This document shows, piece by piece, positions 8,506 to 15,001 of a stretch of 39,091 nt of DNA; position 1 is the stretch's first letter; each line of letters opens with the position of its first letter. The notes below the pieces were generated by a model that saw only the letters and a program-made list of their open reading frames with translations, was not told the origin of the DNA and ran no database searches. A program made the position numbers and the translations under genes. Source of the DNA: an uncultured Candidatus Melainabacteria bacterium (lineage in GTDB: Bacteria; Cyanobacteriota; Vampirovibrionia; Gastranaerophilales; Gastranaerophilaceae); assembly GCA_949915775.1 (NCBI GenBank), contig CATLEG010000007.1, positions 1 through 39,091 on the forward strand. Reading direction: 5' to 3'.

Positions 8506-8692
8506 AGTTCTGTATGGATGTTTATTTTGTTCCTACATTTTTATTAAACGGGAGAAAGGACTCCGACAGGATGTGAAGTATACCCGCCGATTAATAATCG
8601 CCAGCGGGAAACGGATAATCCGGGGCATTCACCCACCTGCGAGACTACGCAGGTAACAAAATCGCATCTGTACAGGGCTTTTTATTTGAAAA
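8506..8692 (+). ncRNA. Structured small RNA, 6S RNA-like candidate
   Basis: No reading frame fills this gap, yet it has its own strong promoter and higher GC than its surroundings. The ends pair as a long rod: CTGTATGGATG (8510-8520) with CATCTGTACAG, then ATTTTGTT with AACAAAAT inside it. Within lie a GGGAG/CTCC hairpin, a CCCGC...GCGGG hairpin enclosing CGATT/AATCG, and ACCTGCG/CGCAGGT. The closing stem runs into GGGCTTTTT, a terminator-like end. A rod of about 185 bases with a central bubble is the shape of 6S RNA, which binds RNA polymerase; that name is inference from shape only. It does not show RNase P, tmRNA or SRP signatures. Confidence 0.6.
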
Positions 8693-8794
8693 ATTTTACG
8701 GTTGTGTATTTATAATATTCCACAATAGAATTAATTTAAAAAGGTAATACTTTAGAACATATTTAGAAGATAAGTACCTACTTAAGAAAGCAGG

Positions 8795-9019
8795 CTAAAA
8801 CTTTAAAAGTTCATAAGGTTCAACATTGAGTGCTTTTGCAATTAGTCTAATACGTGAAAGCGGTATATCTCTATGGGCATTTTCGATATTTGCAATATAA
8901 GAATTATCAGCTTCAATTTCAAAGCTCAATTGTTCTTGCGTCATTCCACGTTCTTTGCGCAAAAACTTTACGCGCTGCCCGAATTTTTTATGAAAAACTT
9001 TATTCATTTTCTTGCCCAT
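8795..9019 (-). CDS. Small XRE-family helix-turn-helix regulator
   Basis: 74 residues, essentially one HTH_3 domain: GQRVKFLRKERGMTQEQLS, then EIEADNSYIANIENAHRDIP with the recognition helix, and SRIRLIAKALNVEPYELL. It should bind DNA as a dimer as a transcription regulator. Starts at 9019 or 9007 are both possible; TATATC lies seven bases before 9019. No clear partner gene is adjacent; it stands alone between the RNA gene and a divergent prepilin, which it could control (inference). Confidence 0.85.
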   Translation of the reverse strand: MGKKMNKVFHKKFGQRVKFLRKERGMTQEQLSFEIEADNSYIANIENAHRDIPLSRIRLIAKALNVEPYELLKF

Positions 9020-9054
9020 ATGTAAAGATATATCAAATAATCAAAATATAAATA

Positions 9055-9083
9055 TTGCTATTTGCAAGGTTTTATATCATAAT
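9055..9083 (+). promoter_or_regulatory. Promoter of the first prepilin gene
   Basis: TTGCTA at 9055-9060, a 17-base spacer and CATAAT at 9078-9083. Transcription would start near 9090, leaving a short leader that contains AAGGAGGGG. Confidence 0.55.
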
Positions 9084-9108
9084 GTATTGTAAGGAGGGGT
9101 TTTTAAGT

Positions 9109-9864
9109 ATGAGAAAATTCGGATTTACTTTAGCTGAAATATTGATAACTCTGGGAATAATAGGTGTAGTTGCAGCATTAACACTGCCTAGTTTAATAAC
9201 AAAACATCAAAAAAAAGTTGCAGCAACTCAACTTAAAGAAACATACTCAATTGTATATCAAGCCTTAGAAAGAGCAAAAGTTGAACATGGGGATTTTTCG
9301 ACTTGGGAGATGTACTATGGTCAGACATTAGGAAGTGATTATAAACAATACCTAAAAACAGTAGTTGATAAATATTTTATACCATACGTAAATACTAAAC
9401 AAAACATTGGATTTATATCATTAAAAAATCTAGGTTATGATAATATATACACTCTAGATGGTAAACCCTCCAGTTCTCGCTTAACAGAAACTTCTTATTA
9501 TGTTGTTCCTTTAAGTAACGGTTCTATTTTACGTTTTATTTTTGCTTCAGGTTGTCCTAGCGATGAATATATTACTGATGAAAACGGTAATAATATAGCC
9601 TGTAAAGGAGATGTAACAGCAGGTGATATTTTTGTATATATAGATATTAATGGTAGCAAAAAACCAAATACTGACGCTAAAGATATATTTGTAATGCGCT
9701 ATAATACTAATGGATTACAGTTTTGGGGATGTGAATTAAAAACACCTAACAGACGCCAGGAAATTTTAAACACACAATGTAAAAAAGGGGCTCATCGTAC
9801 AGGATACTGCGGATGTGTAATAATGCTTGACGGATGGGAAATTAAAGATGACTATCCTTGGTAA
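9109..9864 (+). CDS. Type IV prepilin-like protein (normal short leader)
   Basis: 252 residues beginning MRKFGFTLAEILITLGIIG. This is a class III signal peptide: Gly before Phe+1, Glu at +5, then a hydrophobic helix that anchors the protein until a prepilin peptidase cuts and methylates it. The rest has the usual long helix (AATQLKETYSIVYQALERAK) and a Cys-containing C-terminal head with DINGSKKPN and DIFVMRYNTNG, shared with the other prepilins here. AAGGAGGGG nine bases upstream fixes the start; upstream in-frame codons lack support. It is a pilin or pseudopilin; which machine it serves is not shown. Confidence 0.85.
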   Translation: MRKFGFTLAEILITLGIIGVVAALTLPSLITKHQKKVAATQLKETYSIVYQALERAKVEHGDFSTWEMYYGQTLGSDYKQYLKTVVDKYFIPYVNTKQNIGFISLKNLGYDNIYTLDGKPSSSRLTETSYYVVPLSNGSILRFIFASGCPSDEYITDENGNNIACKGDVTAGDIFVYIDINGSKKPNTDAKDIFVMRYNTNGLQFWGCELKTPNRRQEILNTQCKKGAHRTGYCGCVIMLDGWEIKDDYPW

Positions 9865-9992
9865 AAATAGCTATTGCATTTTTATTTTTAGCATTTTATA
9901 ATTATTTTGTCAGAAAAGTTACTCACGAATATTTTATCATAGGCTTTTATTAGTCTTTATTGGTATATTCGTTTTTATAAATAAAGCAAAAA

Positions 9993-10060
9993 AGAGATTC
10001 TTCGGCATCGTCATTCTGAGCCTGTAAGGCGAAGAATCTCACAAAAAGCCTCAGAATGAC
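9993..10060. repeat. Palindromic repeat copy before rpsE
   Basis: Contains GTCATTCTGAG and TCAGAATGAC ends (10010-10060) and the nested pair GAGATTCTTCG / CGAAGAATCTC. It lies 24 bases before the rpsE ATG, between a prepilin gene and a ribosomal operon, so it falls within the probable rpsE leader. Confidence 0.8.
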
Positions 10061-10084
10061 ACTTATAACGAAAGGTAAAAATCA

Positions 10085-10720
10085 ATGGATTTAGAAAACA
10101 AAGAAATTACTGTAGAAGAAACAACTACAGAAACTTCAACAGAAGTTGTTGAAGAAGTTGCGGCTGTTGAAGAAACTGAAAAACCTCGTAAACGCGGTCG
10201 CGGCAGAAAACAAAAAATCGAAACAACTGAAGAAAAACCTCAATCAGAATGGGTTGAACGTGTTGTTCAAATCAGTCGTGTAACTAAAGTTGTTAAAGGT
10301 GGTAAAAAATTAAGCTTCCGCGCTATCGTTATTGTTGGTAACAAAAAAGGCCAAGTTGGCGTAGGATGTGCTAAAGCTGCTGAAGTTATTATCGCTATTC
10401 AAAAAGCTATTGCTGATGGCAGAAAAAATCTTATTACAGTACCTATTTTCAAAACAACTATTCCTCATCCTATCACAGGACGTTCTGGGGCTGGTTCAGT
10501 TATGCTTAGACCAGCTTCTCAAGGTACAGGTATTATCGCCGGCGGTGCTGTAAGATTAGTTCTTGAACTTGCAGGTATTGAAAACATCCTTGCTAAATCT
10601 TTAGGTTCAAAAGCTCCTCTTAACGCAGCTAACGCAACTTTAGAAGCTTTAAAAGCTTTAACTCCATTCAAAGAAGTTGCTGAAAAACGCGGTTTGACTA
10701 TGGCTGAATTACTTAATTAA
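10085..10720 (+). CDS. rpsE: 30S ribosomal protein S5 (uS5)
   Basis: The core from about residue 55 is standard S5: [18 protein letters not shown], then [20 protein letters not shown] and a C-terminal domain with [21 protein letters not shown]5 sits in the 30S subunit near the mRNA entry and helps decoding accuracy. The first 54 residues are an acidic, Thr/Glu-rich tail followed by a basic RKRGRGRK patch, longer than in many bacteria. AAAGG lies ten bases upstream. rplR, the usual upstream neighbour, is absent; a prepilin and a repeat precede it. Confidence 0.97.
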   Translation: MDLENKEITVEETTTETSTEVVEEVAAVEETEKPRKRGRGRKQKIETTEEKPQSEWVERVVQISRVTKVVKGGKKLSFRAIVIVGNKKGQVGVGCAKAAEVIIAIQKAIADGRKNLITVPIFKTTIPHPITGRSGAGSVMLRPASQGTGIIAGGAVRLVLELAGIENILAKSLGSKAPLNAANATLEALKALTPFKEVAEKRGLTMAELLN

Positions 10721-10721
10721 T

Positions 10722-10829
10722 CAGTCGGGTTATTGTTTGCAAATATTTTAAGAATAATATTTAAAGCAAAACAGATGCGAGGGATAAGTTACAAGATTTT
10801 CAAATAAATCAAAGATAATAACCCGAGTG
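10722..10829 (+). promoter_or_regulatory. Structured gap between rpsE and rpmD (long-range stem)
   Basis: The 219-base gap holds no gene. CAGTCGGGTTATT (10722-10734) pairs with AATAACCCGAGTG (10817-10829) over 13 bases with one mismatch, enclosing about 82 bases. A small GCTTA/TAAGC hairpin follows near 10890-10915. It may be an RNA processing or regulatory structure in the ribosomal transcript (inference). Confidence 0.4.
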
Positions 10830-10939
10830 CATTAACAAAGTAAAGCCGCCAATAAAGATATTATAAAAATAATTACAAAATTTATAATAAAGGCGCTTAT
10901 ACAAAAGTCGTAAGCTATGTTAAAAAAAGGAAAATAAAA

Positions 10940-11131
10940 ATGGCAAAAACAGAATTAAAACAAATAAAAATTAAACTTGTAAGAAGCCTTATCGGTGCTT
11001 CTGAAAAACAACGCAAAGTTGTTGCAGGTTTAGGTTTATCTAAACAAAACCAAGTTGTAGAACACTACAACAGTGCTACTATCTTAGGTATGGTTAACAA
11101 AGTACCTCATTTAGTACAAATAGTTGAATAA
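10940..11131 (+). CDS. rpmD: 50S ribosomal protein L30 (uL30)
   Basis: 63 residues, the usual size: IKIKLVRSLIGASEKQRKVVAGLGL, cut short here, then NQVVEHYNSATILGMVNKVPHLV. AAAGGAAAA precedes the ATG. It lies in spc-operon order between rpsE and rplO. To my knowledge photosynthetic cyanobacteria lack L30, so its presence argues for a different branch or lineage. Confidence 0.93.
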   Translation: MAKTELKQIKIKLVRSLIGASEKQRKVVAGLGLSKQNQVVEHYNSATILGMVNKVPHLVQIVE

Positions 11132-11210
11132 GAAGACAAGAGGACAAGAAGACAAGATGGCAAGCTCTTTTCTAGCCTGACCTCCTGACATCTTGACCTC
11201 TGAACTTCTG
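11131..11210. repeat. Octamer-phased imperfect hairpin repeat, copy 1
   Basis: The left arm (11131-11166) is a run of GAAGACAAG-like units repeated every 8-9 bases; the right arm (11175-11210) holds the complementary CCTGAC, CTTGAC and CTGAAC units. The arms pair along about 36 bases with scattered mismatches. It fills the rpmD-rplO gap. A related copy lies at 23773-23892. Confidence 0.7.
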
Positions 11211-11257
11211 AAAATTGCGTAAGCGCAAGCGAGTAATATTAGAAAGGAAAAATAAAA

Positions 11258-11704
11258 ATGACAATCACATTAGAAGATTTAAGACCTGCAGAAGGTTCAA
11301 CACATAAATCAAAAAGAGTTGGTAGAGGACGTTCATCAGGACATGGTAAAACATCTTGCCGCGGTCATAATGGTGAAGGACAACGTTCAGGTAACTCTTC
11401 AAAAAGAGGTTTTGAAGGCGGTCAAATGCCTGGTTACAGACAAATGCCAAAACTTAAAGGCTTCAAAATTATCAACCAATTAAACTATGCTGAAATTAAT
11501 GTTGGCAGAATCGCACAATATGGTTTGAAAGAAGTTTCTTTAGAAATCTTGAAAGAAGCTGGCAGAGTTCATCCTTCTTGTGTTGGTTTAAGAGTTTTAG
11601 GCAACGGTGAATTAAAAGGTGCTGTAACTGTTAAAGCATCATATGTAACACCTTCAGCAAAAGAAAAGATCGAAAATGCAGGCGGAAAGGTTGAGTTAGT
11701 ATAA
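11258..11704 (+). CDS. rplO: 50S ribosomal protein L15 (uL15)
   Basis: 148 residues. N-terminal Gly/Arg/Lys-rich tail (RVGRGRSSGHGKTSCRGHNG) that threads into 23S rRNA, then GFEGGQMPGYRQMPKLKGF and the globular domain ending in AKEKIENAGGKVELV. AGAAAGGAAAA precedes the start. Its stop overlaps the secY start by one base (TAATG), so the two are translationally coupled. Confidence 0.97.
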   Translation: MTITLEDLRPAEGSTHKSKRVGRGRSSGHGKTSCRGHNGEGQRSGNSSKRGFEGGQMPGYRQMPKLKGFKIINQLNYAEINVGRIAQYGLKEVSLEILKEAGRVHPSCVGLRVLGNGELKGAVTVKASYVTPSAKEKIENAGGKVELV

Positions 11705-13041
11705 TGGCACCACAAATGAGAATGCCTACAACTGAAGATTTGATGTCAATGTGGAATGCATCAGGATTGAAACAGAAGATTATCTTCACATTCCTGATGA
11801 TTGCCGCATTTAGATTCGGTGTTCAAATGCCTTTATTTGGGATTAATAACCAAATATTCTCAAATATTGCACAGGGAAATAATATTATTGGATTTCTTGA
11901 TTTATTTTCGGGCGGTGCTTTAGGTAAAGTATCCATATTTGCACTTGGTATTGGACCTTACATCACATCTTCAATTATTATCCAGCTTGTTTCTGTCGTA
12001 ATTCCTTCACTGGAAAAACTTCAGAAAGAAGAAGGTGAAGCAGGCAGAAGAAAATTATCACAGTACACACGTATTTTTACTGTTGTGCTTGCTGTGTTCC
12101 AGTCACTGGTATTTATGTTATATTTACACCATTTACCGGGGGCTGTTTTGCCGAATGTTAATCCAATAATGTTCTTTATAAGTTCAGTTATTGTTTTAAC
12201 AACCGGTTCTGTACTTGTAATGTGGATTTCTGAACTTATTACTGAAAAAGGAATCGGTAACGGCGGTTCATTAATTATCTTTATAGGTATTTTATCAGGA
12301 ATTCCTGTTTATGCATCAAGGACAGCACAAATTGTCGCTAATAATTCTATGATGCAGCTGGGTTTAGCACTTTTACTATTCATCTTCTTTGCGGCAATGA
12401 TTTTTATTGTAATCATGCAAGAAGCGGTAAGAAAAGTAATTATTGTTAACCCTAAAAGACAAGTCGGAAACAAAGTTTACGGCGGTATGAATTCATTTAT
12501 TCCGTTTAAACTTAATCCGGGCGGTGTAATGCCGATTATCTTTGCAATTGCAATTCTTTTGTTCCCTTCAACTGTTTTAAGTCTTGTAGGACAAGCGAAT
12601 TTCAAAAGTGAAGCTGTAAAAAATATGGTAGTTCATATGACTCAAATTTTGAGTCCGGATGGTGCAACATATTATATTTTATATTTCTTATTAATTGTAG
12701 CATTGACATTTTTCTATGCATCAATTATGCCAAATATGCAGCCAAAAGATATTGCAGATAACTTAAAAAAATACGGTTCATCAATACCAGGTATTAAACC
12801 AGGAAAGCCTACAGCAGAAGCACTTGATAAAATATTAACTAAAACTACATTTATCGGTGCGATGGGACTTGGTATAATTGCACTTGTACCTTCACTTGCA
12901 ACTTATGTTACTAACATAAAAACAATTCAAGGTATTGGAGCAACTTCATTAATAATCATGGTTGGTGTTGCTCTTGATTTAATAAATCAAGTTCGAACAC
13001 ATCTGTTGGCCCGAAACTATGAATCGTTTTTAAAAGAATAA
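11704..13041 (+). CDS. secY: Protein translocase channel SecY
   Basis: 445 residues, ten membrane helices expected. Signatures: FTFLMIAAFRFGVQMPL at helix 1, GIGPYITSSIIIQL, EKGIGNGGSLIIFIGI, and the cytoplasmic loop NPKRQVGNKVYGG, followed by YGSSIPGIKPGKPT. It forms the SecYEG channel for protein export. It closes this operon: a strong terminator follows at once, so the adk, map and infA genes often found after secY are not here. Confidence 0.97.
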   Translation: MAPQMRMPTTEDLMSMWNASGLKQKIIFTFLMIAAFRFGVQMPLFGINNQIFSNIAQGNNIIGFLDLFSGGALGKVSIFALGIGPYITSSIIIQLVSVVIPSLEKLQKEEGEAGRRKLSQYTRIFTVVLAVFQSLVFMLYLHHLPGAVLPNVNPIMFFISSVIVLTTGSVLVMWISELITEKGIGNGGSLIIFIGILSGIPVYASRTAQIVANNSMMQLGLALLLFIFFAAMIFIVIMQEAVRKVIIVNPKRQVGNKVYGGMNSFIPFKLNPGGVMPIIFAIAILLFPSTVLSLVGQANFKSEAVKNMVVHMTQILSPDGATYYILYFLLIVALTFFYASIMPNMQPKDIADNLKKYGSSIPGIKPGKPTAEALDKILTKTTFIGAMGLGIIALVPSLATYVTNIKTIQGIGATSLIIMVGVALDLINQVRTHLLARNYESFLKE

Positions 13042-13067
13042 AAAAAGCTCCAATCGGAGCTTTTTTT
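13041..13067. terminator. Bidirectional intrinsic terminator after secY
   Basis: AAAAAAGCTCC-AATC-GGAGCTTTTTTT: six-base GC-containing stem extended by A/T pairs, working for secY and for the convergent prepilin gene. Confidence 0.9.
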
Positions 13068-13078
13068 ATAGGTAATTA

Positions 13079-14137
13079 TTATTTCATGTTAATGAAATCG
13101 TGCCAATAATCCATACCATCTTTTTTGGGGTGTTTGTTTAAAAGTGCATAACCAGAACAAGTCACTTGAGCATGAATAGTATCAGAGACATTACAATAGT
13201 TTTTTTGTGGAGAAAAAATTTTATACTGTAATTCTCCGCCAATATAATCATTGCCAGAGTGAGGCTGTCCATAAGGTATAACAGACCCATCAACAGTAAA
13301 TACAAATGTAAATATGTCAACTCCACATAAATTAGGTCCTTTTTTACCATTTATATCAACACAAATATAAGGTCCATTAAAATTAGAATTATAAGGAGTA
13401 GAAATAGCAAACAATCTACCTTTTGTATCAACAAAATATCCGCCATCATTACATAGTGGAAAAGTTGTTGTTCTAGGTTTACCGCCTAAAAAACCTATAA
13501 GATAAGGTACAGTAGTATTAACACTAAGATTAATTTTTAAAACCTTAAATTCTTTTGAAATAGCAGATAAAAGTTGACGAGAATTATGTTCATTTGCATA
13601 ATCATGGATTGACATATCATTATGAATTTGAAACATTTTCGCAGTATTACCCAAATCACTGTATGTCTGTTTAAGTTGATTTTTTAAGACTTCAGTTTTA
13701 TAGTTATTAATTAATACCGGCAAAGTCAACGCCGCCACAATACCTATAATACCGAGGGTGATTAAAACCTCCGCTAAGGTAAACGCAGCACATTTTTCCC
13801 TCGCCCCTTGCGGGAGAGCGGATTTGACTTTGTTCCCTCTCCTAGGGAGAGGGTTAGGGAGAGGGTTTTTATCAGTATCTAAGACGTTAAGACGATAGGT
13901 CGATAAGTTCTTATCGTGTGCTACGCACGTAGCCCTGCCGGTAGATGTTGGTACAACTTTTATAGATTTTGCTGTAGGTTTCGCACTCGAAACACTTTTC
14001 CCTCGCCCCTTGAGGGAGAGGGCTAGGGTGAGGGGTAAATTGAGATTCTTCGCTCCGCTCAGAATGACTGAATGAGATACTGAATCAAGTTCAGTATGAC
14101 GTGTGTGTTTCATTAAATTTTCAATTATCTGTTTCAT
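13079..14137 (-). CDS. Prepilin-like protein with a 118-residue repeat-encoded leader
   Basis: The conserved core AAFTLAEVLITLGIIG begins only at residue 119 from ATG 14137, which has a good Shine-Dalgarno (AGGAAAG, seven bases). The leader is translated repeat DNA: HTELDSVSHSVILSGAKNL, NLPLTLALSLKGRGKS, GRATCVAHDKNLSTYRLN and NPLPNPLPRRGN, all in one open frame. Other prepilins need only 5-25 leader residues. Position -1 is Ala rather than Gly. The mature part of 234 residues has the pilin head features PFSLGxx-type Cys residues, DINGKKGPNLCGVDIFTFVF and a C-terminal Cys region. It may be processed inefficiently or used as a surface protein (inference). Confidence 0.75.
   Translation of the reverse strand: MKQIIENLMKHTRHTELDSVSHSVILSGAKNLNLPLTLALSLKGRGKSVSSAKPTAKSIKVVPTSTGRATCVAHDKNLSTYRLNVLDTDKNPLPNPLPRRGNKVKSALPQGAREKCAAFTLAEVLITLGIIGIVAALTLPVLINNYKTEVLKNQLKQTYSDLGNTAKMFQIHNDMSIHDYANEHNSRQLLSAISKEFKVLKINLSVNTTVPYLIGFLGGKPRTTTFPLCNDGGYFVDTKGRLFAISTPYNSNFNGPYICVDINGKKGPNLCGVDIFTFVFTVDGSVIPYGQPHSGNDYIGGELQYKIFSPQKNYCNVSDTIHAQVTCSGYALLNKHPKKDGMDYWHDFINMK
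13795..14100. repeat. Repeat mosaic inside the prepilin leader, copy A
   Basis: On the minus strand it reads, in order: a GTCATACTGAAC unit, GTCATTCTGAGC...GAAGAATCTC, CCCTCACCCTAGCCCTCTCCC, CATCTACCGGCAGGGCTACG, CGATAAGAACTTATCGACC and a second CCCTCTCCC block. The same order occurs at about 24060-24610, also in front of a prepilin core. Confidence 0.8.
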
Positions 14138-14339
14138 AATTTCTTTCCTTTCTTTTATTACATTATATTTATAATTACATGTAGTACCCCTCACCTGAAA
14201 TTCTAACTTTCGCATAATAGCTCAAGTTGAATTTCTTCCCTCTCCCGCAAGGGGCGAGGGGATTTGGCATTGTCCCCTCTCCAGGGGGGAGGGAGAGGGA
14301 GGGGGTTTTATTTTGATTACTTAACCTATAAATTAATGG

Positions 14340-14405
14340 ATTGCCGCGTCGCTTCGCTCCTCGCAATGACGTTACCTGAGATTCTTCGCTACGCTCAGAA
14401 TGACG
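14340..14405. repeat. Two adjacent palindromic repeat types
   Basis: TTGCCGCGTCGCTTCGCTCC followed by TCGCAATGACG, then GAGATTCTTCGCTACGCTC and AGAATGACG. Together with GC-rich CCCTCTCC blocks (14235-14305) they fill the 14216-14460 stretch. Confidence 0.75.
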
Positions 14406-14496
14406 GAAATTGGTAGACCCTTGGCCTACGCCGCTAACTTCTTCCAACGCATTATAAACTTCACTAATACCTAGGTGGAAGGTGTCTTCGACACTG

Positions 14497-14505
14497 CCCC
14501 CCCCC
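14497..14505. repeat. C9/G9 homopolymer tract
   Basis: Nine C on the plus strand, G9 in the minus-strand reading frame, between codons for NPV and the downstream SVEDTF frame. Long G/C runs are rare in such AT-rich DNA. Confidence 0.9.
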
Positions 14506-14577
14506 GACGGGATTTTTTACCAACAATCCAAACTTTTTCAACTCTTTTAGCTCACTCGAAAATCTTTTCATACATTT

Positions 14578-14606
14578 AGTTTAACATTTTAAGCAGTATT
14601 TTTCAA
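14578..14606 (-). promoter_or_regulatory. Promoter of the G-tract reading frame
   Basis: On the minus strand TTGAAA (14606-14601), 17-base spacer, TAAACT (14583-14578), then six bases to ATG 14571. The stretch 14572-14710 otherwise holds no gene. Confidence 0.5.
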
Positions 14607-14710
14607 CCCCTTTAAATTGAGATTTGTTGTATGAACCCTGTTAAATTTAATAACAAAACTATTGCAAAATTTTTATACTTATGCAATCTTAAACACAAGG
14701 ACTTAATAAA

Positions 14711-15001
14711 ATGAAAATACAAAATAACGTAACATTCACAGCATCTAAAAGTTTTCTGGACAGATTGCATACTTATTCAAAGAATTCTGCTGACATGAAC
14801 GATACAATAATTGTTCCAAGAACAATATTCAAAGGTTACCTTGGCATAATGACAGGTACAACTCTTGTAACTTTAGGAGGATTAATTAATAAAACAAAAA
14901 ATCCAAAAACTTTTAAAGGAACAATGGCAGCAGGGCTTATAGCATCAATGTATGGCACCTGGGCATTTGTAAGACCATTCATAATTAGAGATTCTAAATA
15001 A
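14711..15001 (+). CDS. Small tagged membrane protein
   Basis: 96 residues, AAGGA nine bases before the ATG. The N-terminus MKIQNNVTFTAS matches the short N-x-F-x tag shared by other unknown proteins here. Two membrane helices are likely, about 43-60 (GYLGIMTGTTLVTLGGLI) and 72-90 (GTMAAGLIASMYGTWAFV), separated by a basic loop. No family is recognised. Its stop overlaps the convergent mtaB end by eight bases. Confidence 0.7.
   Translation: MKIQNNVTFTASKSFLDRLHTYSKNSADMNDTIIVPRTIFKGYLGIMTGTTLVTLGGLINKTKNPKTFKGTMAAGLIASMYGTWAFVRPFIIRDSK

Larger units (their letters stand above)
14175..14571 (-). pseudogene. Short reading frame interrupted by a G9 tract, upstream of the prepilin
   Basis: From ATG 14571 the frame reads MKRFSSELKELKKFGLLVKN, then PVGGG at the G9 run, and stops at 14464 after 35 residues. 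With one G fewer it would continue as SVEDTFHLGISEVYNALEEV into VSGVGQGSTNF, then through repeat-coded text (RHSERSEES) to 14175, 131 residues in all. A promoter (TTGAAA, 17 bases, TAAACT) sits six bases before the ATG with no Shine-Dalgarno. Either a switchable small gene or a decayed one. The tail from 14447 onwards is repeat DNA. Confidence 0.45.

Noticed and set aside
8506-8692. Riboswitch or leader of a downstream gene
   Set aside because: The next gene is on the opposite strand and the RNA has its own promoter and terminator-like end.
9055-9108. Upstream start for the first prepilin
   Set aside because: AAGGAGGGG and the class III leader place the start at 9109; the upstream part contains the promoter.
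13795-14410. CRISPR array
   Set aside because: Repeats are varied in type and spacing, palindromic and found singly across the window; there is no regular repeat-spacer pattern and no cas gene.
14175-14447. Possible independent protein with RHSERSEES and RGAKRRGNP text
   Set aside because: This is the translation of palindromic repeats found elsewhere in the window. Only the part before it (14571-14448) may be real coding sequence.
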